Program-made: the position numbers and the translations under genes
The notes under the pieces: model-generated
Database searches by the model: none
The model's input: the letters and a program-made list of their open reading frames with translations, nothing else
What the model was told of the DNA's origin: nothing
In this document: positions 37,520 to 48,414 of the stretch, in pieces
How the letters are laid out: each line of letters opens with the position of its first letter
How positions within the stretch are numbered: the first letter of the stretch is position 1
Assembly (NCBI GenBank): GCA_025359785.1
Contig: JANYET010000048.1
Coordinates: 1 to 50,031, forward strand
Direction: 5' to 3'
Length of the DNA stretch: 50,031 nucleotides
Source of the DNA: Alphaproteobacteria bacterium
GTDB lineage: Bacteria > Pseudomonadota > Alphaproteobacteria > Caulobacterales > Caulobacteraceae

Positions 37520-38524
37520 ATGGCTCTTCCCCCGGTTCTGCGTGATCGCCTGCGCCTGCCGTTGATCGGCAGTCCGCTGTTCATCATCTCCAATCCGGAC
37601 CTGGTGATCGCCCAGTGCAAGGCCGGTATCGTTGGTTCGTTTCCCGCGCTGAACGCGCGGCCGATCTCGATGCTGGACGAATGGCTGCACCGGATCACCG
37701 AGGAACTGGCGGCCTGGGACCGCGACCATCCGGACACGCCCTCGGCGCCGTTCGCGGTCAATCACATCGTCCACAAGTCCAACGACCGGCTGGAACAGGA
37801 CGTGGAGCTGTCCACCAAATGGAAGGCGCCGATCGTCATCACCTCGCTGGGCGCGCAGACCCCGGTGAACGACGCGGTCCACTCCTATGGCGGGGTTGTG
37901 CTGCACGACGTGATCAACGACCGCTTCGCCAGAAAAGCTATCGAGAAAGGCGCCGACGGCCTGATCCCCGTGGCGTCCGGCGCGGGCGGTCACGCCGGCC
38001 ACCTGTCGCCGTTCGCGCTGATCCAGGGCCTGAGGGAATGGTTCGACGGGCCGATCGCGCTGTCCGGCGCCATCGCGCACGGCCGCTCTATCCTGGGCGC
38101 CCAGGCCATGGGGGCGGATCTAGCCTACGCCGGGTCGGCGTTTATCGCCACGCAGGAGGCCAACGCCAATCCGGCCTATCAGCAGATGATCGTCGAGAGC
38201 AGCGGCGAGGACATCACCTACACCAACCTCTTCACCGGGGTTCACGGCAACTATCTGACGCCGTCGATCATCGCCGCCGGCCTGGACCCGGCGAACCTGC
38301 CGACCTCGGACGCCTCGGCGATGAACTTCGGCTCCGGCGGCAACTCCAAGGCCAAGGCCTGGCGCGACATCTGGGGCTGTGGCCAGGGCATCGGGGCGGT
38401 CAAGGATATCCCGTCCGCCGCTGACCTCGTGGCGCGGCTTTCAGCCGAATACGAGGAGGCCAAGGCGGCGCTCGCCGCCAAGACCGCCTTCACCGCCGGC
38501 CGGGTTCTGATGGCCGCCGAATAG
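37520..38524 (+). CDS. Nitronate monooxygenase / 2-nitropropane dioxygenase family
   Basis: 334 residues, an FMN-dependent TIM barrel. Motifs: LPLIGSPLFIISNPDLVIAQCKAGIVGSFPALN (in pieces, 15-45), FAVNHIV, DGLIPVASGAGGHAGHLSPFALI (about 152-175; phosphate-binding and His region), LSGAIAHGRSILGAQAMGADLAYAGSAFIAT. These cytoplasmic enzymes oxidise nitronates, and some relatives act on other carbanions. AAGGA precedes the ATG. It lies between the HupE/UreJ gene and the porin operon on the same strand. A weak hairpin at 38537-38554 follows it. Confidence 0.92.
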   Translation: MALPPVLRDRLRLPLIGSPLFIISNPDLVIAQCKAGIVGSFPALNARPISMLDEWLHRITEELAAWDRDHPDTPSAPFAVNHIVHKSNDRLEQDVELSTKWKAPIVITSLGAQTPVNDAVHSYGGVVLHDVINDRFARKAIEKGADGLIPVASGAGGHAGHLSPFALIQGLREWFDGPIALSGAIAHGRSILGAQAMGADLAYAGSAFIATQEANANPAYQQMIVESSGEDITYTNLFTGVHGNYLTPSIIAAGLDPANLPTSDASAMNFGSGGNSKAKAWRDIWGCGQGIGAVKDIPSAADLVARLSAEYEEAKAALAAKTAFTAGRVLMAAE

Positions 38525-38536
38525 GCGCCCATCCGC

Positions 38537-38570
38537 AAGGCCGATCTCGGCTTTGTGCCTTTTAGATTTT
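38537..38570 (+). terminator. Weak intrinsic terminator after the nitronate monooxygenase gene
   Basis: AAGGCCGA (38537-38544) and TCGGCTTT (38547-38554) form a stem with one bulge, followed by T-rich sequence (CCTTTTAGATTTTC). The small loop and bulge make it weak. Confidence 0.4.
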
Positions 38571-38590
38571 CTATGCGTTGGCGTAGCTTA

Positions 38591-38612
38591 TTCCCACTGG
38601 GTAAGTAGGAAT
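38591..38612. promoter_or_regulatory. Likely IclR operator upstream of the porin/sulfate operon
   Basis: TCCCACT (38592-38598), spacer GGGTA, AGTAGGA (38604-38610), then AT. It matches the site at 35403 in arm length, spacing and sequence, with one changed base in the arms and three in the spacer. It ends 44 bases before the porin ATG (38654), which has GAGGGA 7 bases upstream. That placement suits a repressor or activator of this operon. Confidence 0.75.
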
Positions 38613-38653
38613 AGACAGCCTAGCTTGCCCTTGCTCAAACGAGGGATCGAGCC

Positions 38654-40177
38654 ATGACCGCGCCTGCGCCCTTCCAGACCGCCGTCCGCGCCGCTGTTCT
38701 GGCGGGCCTGCTGTGCGGCGTGGCGCCGGCCGCCCTTGCCCAAGCCATCGCGACCGCGACGCCCCAGCCCAGCGGCATCAGCCAGGAGCAGGCGCTGTCG
38801 CTCGCCGCCCGCCTCGACGCGCTGGAAAAGCGCAATGAGGCGCTGGAAGCCCAGATCGTCGATCTGAAGGCTCAGACGGCCGGGACCACCCAGGCGATCC
38901 GTGAGACCCAGGCCGCCCAGCCGACGGTGACCGTCAGCAACGGCCGGCCGACAGTCACGACCGCGGACGGGGCGTTCAAGTTCGCCTTGCGCTCGGTCGT
39001 GCAGTTCGACGCCGCCAGCTATTCCGAGAGCCCGCGCACCGCCGCCAACGATCTGGGCTCGGGGACCAATTTCCGCCGCGCGCGGCTCGGCTTCGACGGC
39101 ACGGCGTTTACAGACTGGAACTACGCGCTTTGGGCCGAATTCGGCGGTTCCGGCGGCGAGGCGGCGGTCCTGAACCAGGCCTACGTCGAATACGCCGGAT
39201 GGAGACCGTTCGGCCTTGAAGAGCCGATCCGCCTGCGCGTCGGGGCCTGGGCGACTCCATCCGGCTTGGAAGACGCCACCAGCAACACCGAGGAATTGTT
39301 CCTCGAGCGGCCAGCGGTGGCCGAACTGGTGCGTGGCTTTGCGACGGGCGACGGCCGCACCGGCGTAGGCGCCACGGCGCGCGGCGCGCGCTGGTACGTC
39401 TCCGGACTGTTCTCCGGCAAGGTAGTCGGGGTTCCGACCACCGCCGAGATCGACCAACAGCGGGGCTTCGCCGCGCGGGTGGCGTTCAATCCGATCCATG
39501 GTCTGGACTACGACCTGCATATCGGCGCCAACATCCAGGGGATCCTCGATCCGGCCGACACCACCGCCGGCCCGGTCTCGACGCGCGCCGTACGGCTGCA
39601 GGAGCGGCCCGAGCTGCGGGTCAGTGGCGTGCGGCTGGTCGATACCGCCGCCATCAACTCAGACGGCTTGACAGCCTACGGCCTGGAAGCCGGCGCGAGC
39701 TGGAAGAACATCTACGGCTCCGGTGAGTGGTATCGGATCGACGTCAGCCGCAGGGCCACGGCGCCGGCGGTCTCACCCTTCGAGCCCTCCTTCTCCGGCT
39801 GGTACCTGCAAGGCGCCTGGACGATCACCGGCGAGCACCATGCCTGGACCAACGCCAACGGCGGCTTCGTCGGCGTCCGACCCGCGAAGGTCTTCAATGC
39901 GCAGCGCGGGACCTGGGGCGCCTGGGAGCTGGCGGCGCGCTACAGCGAGCTGGACCTCAACGACCGCTCCGGCGCCGCGGGAGCGGCGACGCCCCTCGGC
40001 GGTATCCGCGGCGGCGAGCAGAAGATCACCACCTTCGGATTGAACTGGTACCCCAACAGTGTCGTTCATTTGCTGCTGGACTACCAATGGGACCGGGTGA
40101 GCCGGCTCAACGCGGCGGGGGCCTCGATCGGTGAAGACGTGAACGTCGTTTCGTTCCGTTCGCAGTTTGCTTTCTGA
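38654..40177 (+). CDS. Phosphate-selective porin (OprO/OprP-like) family protein
   Basis: 507 residues. Signal peptide to AALAQA (about 31), then a coiled-coil region [28 protein letters not shown] (in pieces, about 45-75), typical of trimeric OprO/P porins, and a 16-strand-type barrel with [45 protein letters not shown] and [25 protein letters not shown] (in pieces), ending FRSQFAF. Members pass anions. Placed directly before a sulfate binding protein, it may admit sulfate or organosulfates here. First gene behind the 38592 operator. Confidence 0.9.
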   Translation: MTAPAPFQTAVRAAVLAGLLCGVAPAALAQAIATATPQPSGISQEQALSLAARLDALEKRNEALEAQIVDLKAQTAGTTQAIRETQAAQPTVTVSNGRPTVTTADGAFKFALRSVVQFDAASYSESPRTAANDLGSGTNFRRARLGFDGTAFTDWNYALWAEFGGSGGEAAVLNQAYVEYAGWRPFGLEEPIRLRVGAWATPSGLEDATSNTEELFLERPAVAELVRGFATGDGRTGVGATARGARWYVSGLFSGKVVGVPTTAEIDQQRGFAARVAFNPIHGLDYDLHIGANIQGILDPADTTAGPVSTRAVRLQERPELRVSGVRLVDTAAINSDGLTAYGLEAGASWKNIYGSGEWYRIDVSRRATAPAVSPFEPSFSGWYLQGAWTITGEHHAWTNANGGFVGVRPAKVFNAQRGTWGAWELAARYSELDLNDRSGAAGAATPLGGIRGGEQKITTFGLNWYPNSVVHLLLDYQWDRVSRLNAAGASIGEDVNVVSFRSQFAF

Positions 40178-40200
40178 CCCATCCCTCCGGGAGCCATGAG

Positions 40201-41238
40201 ATGACCCACAGCCATATCACCCGCCGGGGTCTCGTCGGCGCCGGCGCCGCCCTCGGGGCCGCCGCCGCGACCGCGCCCCTGCTGGCCGGACAGGCGTTCG
40301 CCGAGGACAAGTCGCTGACGCTGCTGAACGTCAGCTACGATCCGACGCGCGAGCTCTACAAGGAGATCAACGCCGCCTACGCGGCCTACTGGAAGGGCAA
40401 GACCGGCCAGGTCATCCGGATCGACCAGAGTCACGGCGGATCGGGCAAGCAGGCGCGCTCGGTGATCGACGGGCTGCAGGCCGATGTGGTGACGCTCGCG
40501 CTCGCCGCCGACATCGACGAGATTTCGGCCCGCGCCAAGCTGCTGCCGGCCAACTGGCAGTCGCGGCTGCCGAACAACTCCACGCCCTACACCTCGACGA
40601 TCGTGTTCCTGGTCCGCAAGGGCAATCCCTGGAAGATCAAGGACTGGCCGGACCTGGTTAAGCCGGGCGTCGGCGTGATCACCGCCAACCCGAAGACCTC
40701 GGGCGGTGCGCGCTGGGCCTATCTGGCGGCCTACAGCTACGGCCTGAAGACCGGCGGTCCGGCCGCCGCCAAGGACTACATCACCAAGCTGTTCAAGAAC
40801 GTGCCCGTACTCGACACCGGTGCGCGCGGCTCGACCACCACCTTCGCCCAGCGGCGGATCGGCGACGTGCTGCTGTCCTGGGAGAACGAAGCCTACCTGA
40901 CCATCGACGAGTTCGGACCGAACTTCGACATCATCTATCCGTCCAGCTCGATCCTGGCCGAGCCGCCGGTCGCGCTGGTGGACAAGAACGTCGACCGCCA
41001 CAAGACCCGCACCCTGGCCGAGGGCTATCTCAACTTCCTCTACAGCCCGCTGGCCCAGGACATCATCGCAAAGCACCATTTTCGCCCGCGCAACGCAGTG
41101 GCGGCGGCCAAATATACCGCGAACTTCAAACAGATCCCCCTGGTGACGGTGGATGACACCTTTGGCGGCTGGAAGAAGGCCCAGGCCACCCACTTCGCCG
41201 ACGGCGGCCTGTTCGATCAGATCTACAAGCCGACGTGA
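40201..41238 (+). CDS. sbp: Sulfate ABC transporter substrate-binding protein
   Basis: 345 residues with a twin-arginine-type signal [29 protein letters not shown] (in pieces). The mature part has [48 protein letters not shown] (about 75-102; the SHGGSGKQ loop binds sulfate), [16 protein letters not shown] and [14 protein letters not shown], diagnostic for Sbp/CysP. It captures sulfate or thiosulfate in the periplasm. CGGGAG precedes the ATG. Its stop overlaps cysT by 4 bases. Confidence 0.95.
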   Translation: MTHSHITRRGLVGAGAALGAAAATAPLLAGQAFAEDKSLTLLNVSYDPTRELYKEINAAYAAYWKGKTGQVIRIDQSHGGSGKQARSVIDGLQADVVTLALAADIDEISARAKLLPANWQSRLPNNSTPYTSTIVFLVRKGNPWKIKDWPDLVKPGVGVITANPKTSGGARWAYLAAYSYGLKTGGPAAAKDYITKLFKNVPVLDTGARGSTTTFAQRRIGDVLLSWENEAYLTIDEFGPNFDIIYPSSSILAEPPVALVDKNVDRHKTRTLAEGYLNFLYSPLAQDIIAKHHFRPRNAVAAAKYTANFKQIPLVTVDDTFGGWKKAQATHFADGGLFDQIYKPT

Positions 41239-42143
41239 CGGACCAGGCTCTCCGCCCCGCAGACCCGGTTCCCCGTTCAAGCACGGGGAGAGGCGCCGTT
41301 GGCACGCGGCGCTCTCGGCGTTGGGTCGAGCACTCGATCCTGCCGGGTTTCCCGCTGGGGATGGGCATCACGCTCGCCTACCTGGGGGCGATCGTCGTGC
41401 TGCCGCTGGCGGCGCTGGCGATCCGGCCATGGGAGCTTGGGCTAAGCGGCGTCTGGCAGGAACTGACCGCGCCGCGCGTGGCTGCGGCGCTGAAGCTGAG
41501 CTTCGGACTCTCAGCTATCGCGGCCCTGGTCAACGCGCCGCTGGGTCTGCTGCTGGCCTGGACGCTGACGCGCTACGAATTCCCGGGCCGGCGCATCCTG
41601 GACGCCCTGGTGGACCTGCCGTTCGCCCTGCCGACGGCGGTCGCCGGGATCGCGCTGACCGCCATCTATGCGCCGAACGGGCCGCTGGGCGCGGTCTTCG
41701 CCAAATTCGGCCTGAAGACCGCCTATTCGCCGCTCGGCATTTTCATCGCCCTGATCTTCATCGGCCTGCCGTTCGTGGTGCGCGCCATCCAGCCGGTGCT
41801 GCAGGATGTCGATGCCGAGGTGGAGGAGGCGGCCACGACCCTGGGCGCGAACGCCCTGCAGCGCGCGGTGTTCGTCGTGTTGCCGGCTATCGCGCCGTCG
41901 CTGATCTCGGGCGTCAGCCTGGCTTTCGCGCGCGCGGTCGGCGAGTACGGCTCCGTGGTGTTCATCGCCGGCAACATGCCGATGAAGACCGAAATCGCCC
42001 CGCTGCTGATCGTCATCAAGCTGGAACAGTACGACTATGCCGGCGCCGCGGCGGTCGGTCTGGCGATGGTCGCGATCTCGTTCGGAGCGTTGGTGGTGAT
42101 CAACGCCGTGCAGATCCACCTGGCTGGGCGAGGCCGCCGATGA
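41235..42143 (+). CDS. cysT: Sulfate ABC transporter permease CysT (CysU)
   Basis: 302 residues, about 6 membrane helices after a 30-residue polar N-terminus. [48 protein letters not shown] (in pieces) and the EAA loop [25 protein letters not shown] are typical. [20 protein letters not shown] is a CysT signature. It starts at a GTG overlapping sbp and ends overlapping cysW, so the four genes form one tight operon. Confidence 0.95.
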   Translation: MTDQALRPADPVPRSSTGRGAVGTRRSRRWVEHSILPGFPLGMGITLAYLGAIVVLPLAALAIRPWELGLSGVWQELTAPRVAAALKLSFGLSAIAALVNAPLGLLLAWTLTRYEFPGRRILDALVDLPFALPTAVAGIALTAIYAPNGPLGAVFAKFGLKTAYSPLGIFIALIFIGLPFVVRAIQPVLQDVDAEVEEAATTLGANALQRAVFVVLPAIAPSLISGVSLAFARAVGEYGSVVFIAGNMPMKTEIAPLLIVIKLEQYDYAGAAAVGLAMVAISFGALVVINAVQIHLAGRGRR

Positions 42144-42953
42144 GCGGGCAGAGAACCTCGTCGATCCGGCTTCCAGGTCTTTCCATTCTGCTGGTGCTGG
42201 CCTCGGCCCTGGTGATGGGCATGCTGGTCCTACTGCCGCTGTTCGAGGTGTTTCGCGGCGCGTTCGAGAAGGGGATCGGCCCCTATCTCGCGGCGGTTCG
42301 GGAGCCGGACGCCCTGTCGGCTATCCGGCTCACCTTGCTGGTGGCCGCCATCGCCGTGCCGCTGAACGCCGCGTTTGGCGTGGCCGCCGCGTGGTGCATC
42401 GCCAAGTTCGAGTTCCGTGGGAAGAGCGCGTTGCTCACCATGATCGACCTGCCGTTCTCCATGTCGCCAGTGGTCTCGGGCCTCGTCTGGGTGCTGCTGT
42501 TCGGGGCCCAGGGCTGGTTCGGAACCTGGCTCATCGACCATGACGTCAAGATCATCTTCGCCACCACTGGCCTGGTGCTGGCGACCATCCTGGTGACCTT
42601 CCCCTTCGTCGCCCGCGAACTGATCCCGCTGATGCAGGACCAAGGGGCTGACGAGGAATCCGCGGCGCTGACCCTGGGCGCCAGCGGGTTCACCACCTTC
42701 TTCCGGATCACACTGCCGAATATCCGCTGGGCGCTGCTCTACGGCGTCCTGCTGTGCAATGCGCGGGCGATGGGCGAGTTCGGCGCCGTCTCCGTCGTCT
42801 CCGGCCACATTCGCGGTCTCACAACCACGCTCCCGCTTCACGTCGAGGTGCTCTACAATGACTATGATTTTGTCGGCGCCTTCGCGACGGCCAGTCTCCT
42901 GGCCTCTCTCGGGCTCATCACCCTGGTCCTCAAAACCGGACTCGAATGGCGGC

Positions 42954-44063
<1,110 letters not shown>

Positions 44064-44155
44064 CTCCGGTCGGGGTCTTGGCCGCCAGAGACGCTGAACC
44101 CGGCGCTATTCCAGTCTCCTCGGCATGCTAGGTTTGTGGTCGGGGAGGCGATCAC

Positions 44156-46024
44156 ATGGATCAGCGCAACGACGCGACAGAAGCGACCAGGGCGGCGTAC
44201 GCCAGGCTCGCGGCCAGCCTGCCGGCGGACACCGGCGAGGATATGGCCAACGCCACGCGGGGCTTTCTCGGCACAATCCCGGATGCGAACGTGCCGGGCG
44301 CGTGGAGCCTCGCGCCCTTCGCCTTCCTGAACGATGAGACGCCGGCGGAGACAGTCAATCCGAGCCTCTGGCGCCAGGCCCGGCTGAACATGCAGCACGG
44401 CCTCTTCGAGGTGACAAAGGGCATTTATCAGGTCCGCGGCTTCGACCTGTCGAACATCACCTTCATCGAGGGTGAGCGTGGCTATGTGGTCATCGATCCG
44501 CTGATCTCGGCGGAGCCCGCCGCGGCGGCGCTGAAGCTGATGCGTGCGCATCGCGGCGATAAGCCGGTGACCGGCGTCATCTATACCCACAGCCATGTCG
44601 ACCACTATGGCGGCGTGCGCGGCGTGATCAGCCAGGCCGACATCGACGCGGGCATGCAGATCGTCGCGCCTGAAGGCTTCCTGCGCGAGGCGGTGAGCGA
44701 GAACGTGCTGGCCGGCAACGCCATGGGCCGCCGGGCGACCTACATGTACGGCGCCCTGCTGCCGCGCGACGCCAAGGGCCACGTGGACGCCGGCCTCGGC
44801 AAAACCGTCTCGATGGGTTCGGTCAGCCTCGTGCCCAATACCGTCAGCATCCGCGAGACCGGCGAGCGGCTGACCATGGACGGTGTGGAGATCGTCTTCC
44901 AGGTGACGCCGGACACCGAGGCGCCGGCCGAGATGAACTTCTTCTTCCCGCAGTTCGGCGCGCTCTGCATGGCGGAGAACTGCACCTGCCAGCTGCACAA
45001 CCTCTATACGCCGCGCGGGGCGCAGGTGCGCGACGCCAAGGCCTGGAGCCACTATATCAACGAAGCCTCCGACATGTTCGTCGGCGACACGCAGGTTCTG
45101 TTCGCGAGCCATCACTGGCCGCGCTGGGGGTCGGGCGAGGCCAGGCGCTTCCTGCGTCAGCAACGCGACCTCTACAAATACATCCACGACCAGACGCTGA
45201 GAATGGCCAACCATGGTCTCAATCCGGTGGAGATCGCCGAGCAGCTGGCCCTGCCGCCGAGCCTGGGGGCCGAGTGGCACACCCGCGGCTACTACGGGAC
45301 GCTCAATCACAACGCCAAGGCGGTCTACCAGCGCTATCTCGGCTGGTTCGACGGCAATCCGGCCAACCTTCACAAGCTGCCGCCGGTGGAAGCGGCCAGG
45401 CGGTACGTCGACCTCGCTGGCGGCCCCGACGCTCTATTGGCCAAGGGGCGCGAGGCCTATGGGCGCGGGGAATACCGCTGGGTGGCTGAACTGGTGAACC
45501 ATCTGGTGTTCGCCGATCCCGCCAATGCCGAGGCCAGGGCGCTGCAGGCCGATGCGCTGGAGCAGATGGGCTACCAGGCTGAGAGCGGGCCGTGGCGGGC
45601 CTTCTACCTGACCGGTGCTCAGGAGCTGCGTCATCCGCGGCCGGCGTCGGACCAGCCTCGGCAAGGCGCGGCGGGTCAGCTTCGCGCGCTGCCGGCTGAT
45701 GCCTTGCTGGACAGTTTCTCGGTGCGGCTGAACGGCGAGAAGGCGGGCGTGGTCGGCGATCTGGCGTTGACGCTGAGCTTCACCGACACCGACGAGTGCT
45801 TTGCCGTCAGCGTCGAGAACGCTGTCCTGCACCATGCGCCGGGCGAGGGCGGGCCGGCGGTGGCGGTGACCCGACCAGTGCTGATCGCCCTGGTGATCGG
45901 CGAGACGACCCTGGAGACGGCGCTAGCCGACGGGGTCGTGAGCGGAGAGGGCGCTGGCGTACTCGCCCAACTGCTACCGCTGCTCGACCGGTTCGACTTC
46001 TGGTTCGAGATTGTCACGCCCTGA
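44156..46024 (+). CDS. SdsA-like alkylsulfatase (metallo-beta-lactamase fold)
   Basis: 622 residues. The MBL domain carries the two-zinc motif THSHVDHYGG (144-153), with EMNFFFPQFGALCMAENCTC and HNLYTPRGAQVRDAKAWS downstream, which define alkylsulfatases. A helical dimerisation domain (about 395-490) and an SCP2-like C-terminal domain (LLDSFSVRLNGEKAGVVGDLALTL, in pieces) complete the known architecture. These enzymes hydrolyse primary alkyl sulfates such as dodecyl sulfate, freeing sulfate. Unlike the exported P. aeruginosa enzyme, no signal peptide is seen, so it likely acts in the cytoplasm. GGGAGG precedes the ATG. It lies 92 bases after the sulfate transporter. Confidence 0.93.
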   Translation: MDQRNDATEATRAAYARLAASLPADTGEDMANATRGFLGTIPDANVPGAWSLAPFAFLNDETPAETVNPSLWRQARLNMQHGLFEVTKGIYQVRGFDLSNITFIEGERGYVVIDPLISAEPAAAALKLMRAHRGDKPVTGVIYTHSHVDHYGGVRGVISQADIDAGMQIVAPEGFLREAVSENVLAGNAMGRRATYMYGALLPRDAKGHVDAGLGKTVSMGSVSLVPNTVSIRETGERLTMDGVEIVFQVTPDTEAPAEMNFFFPQFGALCMAENCTCQLHNLYTPRGAQVRDAKAWSHYINEASDMFVGDTQVLFASHHWPRWGSGEARRFLRQQRDLYKYIHDQTLRMANHGLNPVEIAEQLALPPSLGAEWHTRGYYGTLNHNAKAVYQRYLGWFDGNPANLHKLPPVEAARRYVDLAGGPDALLAKGREAYGRGEYRWVAELVNHLVFADPANAEARALQADALEQMGYQAESGPWRAFYLTGAQELRHPRPASDQPRQGAAGQLRALPADALLDSFSVRLNGEKAGVVGDLALTLSFTDTDECFAVSVENAVLHHAPGEGGPAVAVTRPVLIALVIGETTLETALADGVVSGEGAGVLAQLLPLLDRFDFWFEIVTP

Positions 46025-46065
46025 AGCCACGCCCATGTAAGGTGTCCCATCACCGGAGACATCAG

Positions 46066-46305
46066 ATGAGCCACGTCACGTACAAGATCGTCGAGCATGA
46101 CGGCGGCTGGGCCTACACGGTGGAGGGCTCCTTCTCCGAGACCTTCCCCAACCACGACGCGGCGCTGAAGGCCGCGCGGCGGGCGGCGGGCGAGCAGCGG
46201 GTTGCCGGCGACACCCACGGCATCGTCTACGAGGATGCCGCCGGCGTTGTGCATGAAGAGCTCTCGGACGGGCGCGACCGGCCGCAGACAGACGTCACGG
46301 GCTAG
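46066..46305 (+). CDS. Small DUF2188-like protein
   Basis: 79 residues. VTYKIVEHDGGWAYTVEGSFSETFPNHDAALKAARRAAGEQ (in pieces) matches the DUF2188 pattern: a short beta-hairpin reading an aromatic GGW, followed by a helix of AL/AA repeats. GGAGA precedes the ATG at 46066; a longer upstream reading of this frame overlaps the sulfatase gene and is not supported. It starts 41 bases after the sulfatase gene. Function unknown. It converges with the drug exporter gene and overlaps its end by 4 bases. Confidence 0.8.
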   Translation: MSHVTYKIVEHDGGWAYTVEGSFSETFPNHDAALKAARRAAGEQRVAGDTHGIVYEDAAGVVHEELSDGRDRPQTDVTG

Positions 46306-47783
46306 GGTTTCCCACGGTTATTCATCTCGTCGCCGGCGTTGGCCGGCAGGCGGAAGAACCAGAAGAGCGAGATCAGCGTCAGGGCCCCGAACACGGCGAA
46401 GGCGGGCGCGACCGTCGCGCCGGTCAGATGGCTCTCGCCGCGGCTGACCATCAGGAAGTGCAGCAGGGTGGCGGCCAGGCCAATGCTCACCGACTGCATG
46501 AACTGCTGGGCCATGGACGCGGTGGTCGTGCCGCGGCTCATCTGGTCCTGGCCGAGATCGGCGTAGGCCATGCCGTTCAGGCTGGTGAACTGCAGCGAGC
46601 GGAAGAAGCCGCCGACCGCGAGCGCGGCCATGATCAGCCAGTGCGGTGTGTCGATCCGGAAGACCGCGTAGACCATATAGGTCGCCGCGCAGACCAGGCC
46701 GTTGACGATCAGCACCGTGCGGAAGCCGAACCGGCGCAGGATCGGCGGGGCGGTGGTCTTCATCACCAGGGCGCCCACGGCGGAGATGAAGGTCATCAGG
46801 CCAGCGGCGAACGCGCTCATCCCGAAACCCACCTGTAGCAGCATGGCCAGCAGGAAGGGCGTCGCGCCCGGCACCAGGCGGAAGAAGGCGCCGCCCAGCA
46901 CCGAGGCCTGGAAGGTCGGGATGCGGAAGATCGACAGGTCGAGGATGGCGTGCGGATTGTTGCGGGCGTGGAGCCAGTAGACTCCCAGACAGGCGAGGCC
47001 GCCGCCGAACAGGCCCGCGACGGCGAGCGGCGGCAGGACGTCGCGGCCGAGGTTCTCGAAGCCGAGGATCAGGCCGGCCAGGCCAAAGCCGGTGAGAAAG
47101 ATTCCCGGCCAGTCGATAGGCGAGACGGCCTGTTCCTTCACGTTCGGCACGAAGGCGTGGACCAGCAGGACCCCGACCAGGGCGATCGGCAGATTCAGGA
47201 AGAAGATCCAGGGCCAGGTCGCGAAGGTGACGATCGCGCCGCCCAGCACGGGTCCGATCACCGGGCCCATCAGGGCCGGCATGGTCACCACCGACATGGC
47301 GCCGACCAACTCGCTCTTGGGTGTGGTGCGCAGCAGGACGAGACGCCCGACCGGCCCCATCATCGCGCCCGCGCAGCCCTGGGCCAGACGGAAGGCGACC
47401 AGTTGCGGCATGTTATGGGCAAAGCCGCAGGCCGCCGAGGAGGCCGCGTAGAGCACCATGGCCAGCATCAGGATCCGCTTGGCCCCGAAGCGGTCGGCCA
47501 TCCAGCCCGAGATCGGCAGGAAGACCGCCGAGGCCAGCAGGTACATGGTGATGGCGAGGTTGAGCCGCAGGGGCTCGACGTGGAACGCGCGCGCCATCGA
47601 GGGCAGGGCGTTGTTGATCGAAGTGGCGTTCAGCGTCTGCATGAGGAACGCCGAGCCGATGATCGCCGGGACGAGCCAGCCTCGCACGGCGGCGTCGTGG
47701 CCCTCGTTGAGGATCGCGGCGGCGTCGGCGCCGCCCTCGTCGATGACGTCGGTCTCCAGGACCTCGTCGGCGCGGGTGCTCAT
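46302..47783 (-). CDS. MFS multidrug exporter, DHA2 (EmrB/QacA) type
   Basis: 493 residues from ATG 47783, overlapping the marR stop (ATGA). About 14 membrane segments. FLMQTLNATSINNALPSMARAFHV (TM1), WMADRFGAKRILM (loop 2-3 motif), GCAGAMMGPVGRLVLLR and PVIGPVLGGAIVTFATWPWIFFLNLPIAL (antiporter motif C; in pieces) identify the drug:proton antiporter 2 family. Such pumps expel toxic organics or fatty acids. Control by the MarR protein encoded immediately upstream is very likely. Confidence 0.92.
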   Translation of the reverse strand: MSTRADEVLETDVIDEGGADAAAILNEGHDAAVRGWLVPAIIGSAFLMQTLNATSINNALPSMARAFHVEPLRLNLAITMYLLASAVFLPISGWMADRFGAKRILMLAMVLYAASSAACGFAHNMPQLVAFRLAQGCAGAMMGPVGRLVLLRTTPKSELVGAMSVVTMPALMGPVIGPVLGGAIVTFATWPWIFFLNLPIALVGVLLVHAFVPNVKEQAVSPIDWPGIFLTGFGLAGLILGFENLGRDVLPPLAVAGLFGGGLACLGVYWLHARNNPHAILDLSIFRIPTFQASVLGGAFFRLVPGATPFLLAMLLQVGFGMSAFAAGLMTFISAVGALVMKTTAPPILRRFGFRTVLIVNGLVCAATYMVYAVFRIDTPHWLIMAALAVGGFFRSLQFTSLNGMAYADLGQDQMSRGTTTASMAQQFMQSVSIGLAATLLHFLMVSRGESHLTGATVAPAFAVFGALTLISLFWFFRLPANAGDEMNNRGKP

Positions 47784-48229
47784 GCGTCCACGCTGATGAG
47801 CTTCAGGAGGGGCGCGACGGCGGCCATCAAGGCGTCGCGTTCGGCCGGCGTGAGGCACACCAGGCGCGCGGCCAGCCAGTCGTTGCGCTGGCGTTGAATA
47901 TCCTCGTGCTTGCGGATGCCCGCGGGCGTCACGGTCAAGCCTTGCCGGCGACCATCCGTGGCGTGGTCGGACCTCGCGATCCAGCCGGCCGCCTCGAGGC
48001 GCTTGGCATGGCTCGACATGGTCGGCCGGGAAGTCTGCTCAAAATCGGCGAGCTCGGAGACGCCCGCGCCCGGATGTTTGCGAAGATAGCCCAGGATCAA
48101 CGCGTCCTGGATGGAGAGGCCGACCTTCTGGCTCTCCTGGCGCAGCTTGCGTGAGACGCGCAGCAGCGGCGGACGCAGGGCCTGGGCCAAGGCGGAGACG
48201 TCATCGACTTCAAAATTTCCGCTGGGCAT
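47780..48229 (-). CDS. MarR family transcriptional regulator
   Basis: 149 residues from ATG 48229; a TTG at 48241 would add 4. The winged helix has LSIQDALILGYLRKHPGAGVSELADFEQTSRPTMSSHAKRLEAAGWIARS (in pieces, about 40-90) and the wing DATDGRRQGLTVTPAG. MarR proteins usually repress a linked pump until a phenolic or drug-like ligand binds. No ribosome-binding site is evident at the ATG, so the mRNA may be leaderless. A strong inverted repeat lies 14 bases upstream. Confidence 0.92.
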   Translation of the reverse strand: MPSGNFEVDDVSALAQALRPPLLRVSRKLRQESQKVGLSIQDALILGYLRKHPGAGVSELADFEQTSRPTMSSHAKRLEAAGWIARSDHATDGRRQGLTVTPAGIRKHEDIQRQRNDWLAARLVCLTPAERDALMAAVAPLLKLISVDA

Positions 48230-48242
48230 GAATAGCCGCAAT

Positions 48243-48267
48243 ATAGTTAGGTTTACGACCTATCTAT
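48243..48267. promoter_or_regulatory. MarR operator
   Basis: ATAGTTAGGT (48243-48252), spacer TTACG, ACCTATCTAT (48258-48267). The arms are inverted with 9 of 10 positions matching. It begins 14 bases upstream of the marR ATG and is AT-rich against a GC-rich background. The size and symmetry are typical of autoregulatory MarR sites. Confidence 0.78.
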
Positions 48268-48414
48268 CGACACGGCCAAGCTGGAGCAAGCCTCTGACGA
48301 TTAAAATCGCGACCTCGGCGGGAAGCCCACGCAGGCGCGCCGGCGCCGCGTTGACAGACGCCCGCCTTCCGCGCTCACTTCGCGCGGACTTCCGATCGAG
48401 GCCGGCTACGGATC

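Noticed and set aside
35966..38080. A 704-residue minus-strand frame across iclR, HupE/UreJ and nitronate monooxygenase genes
   Set aside because: It spans three well-supported genes on the other strand, and its sequence is low in complexity and has no domain.
46950..47897. Plus-strand frame opposite the drug exporter
   Set aside because: Gln/Arg/Asp-rich antisense composition with no recognisable motif; shadow of the exporter gene.
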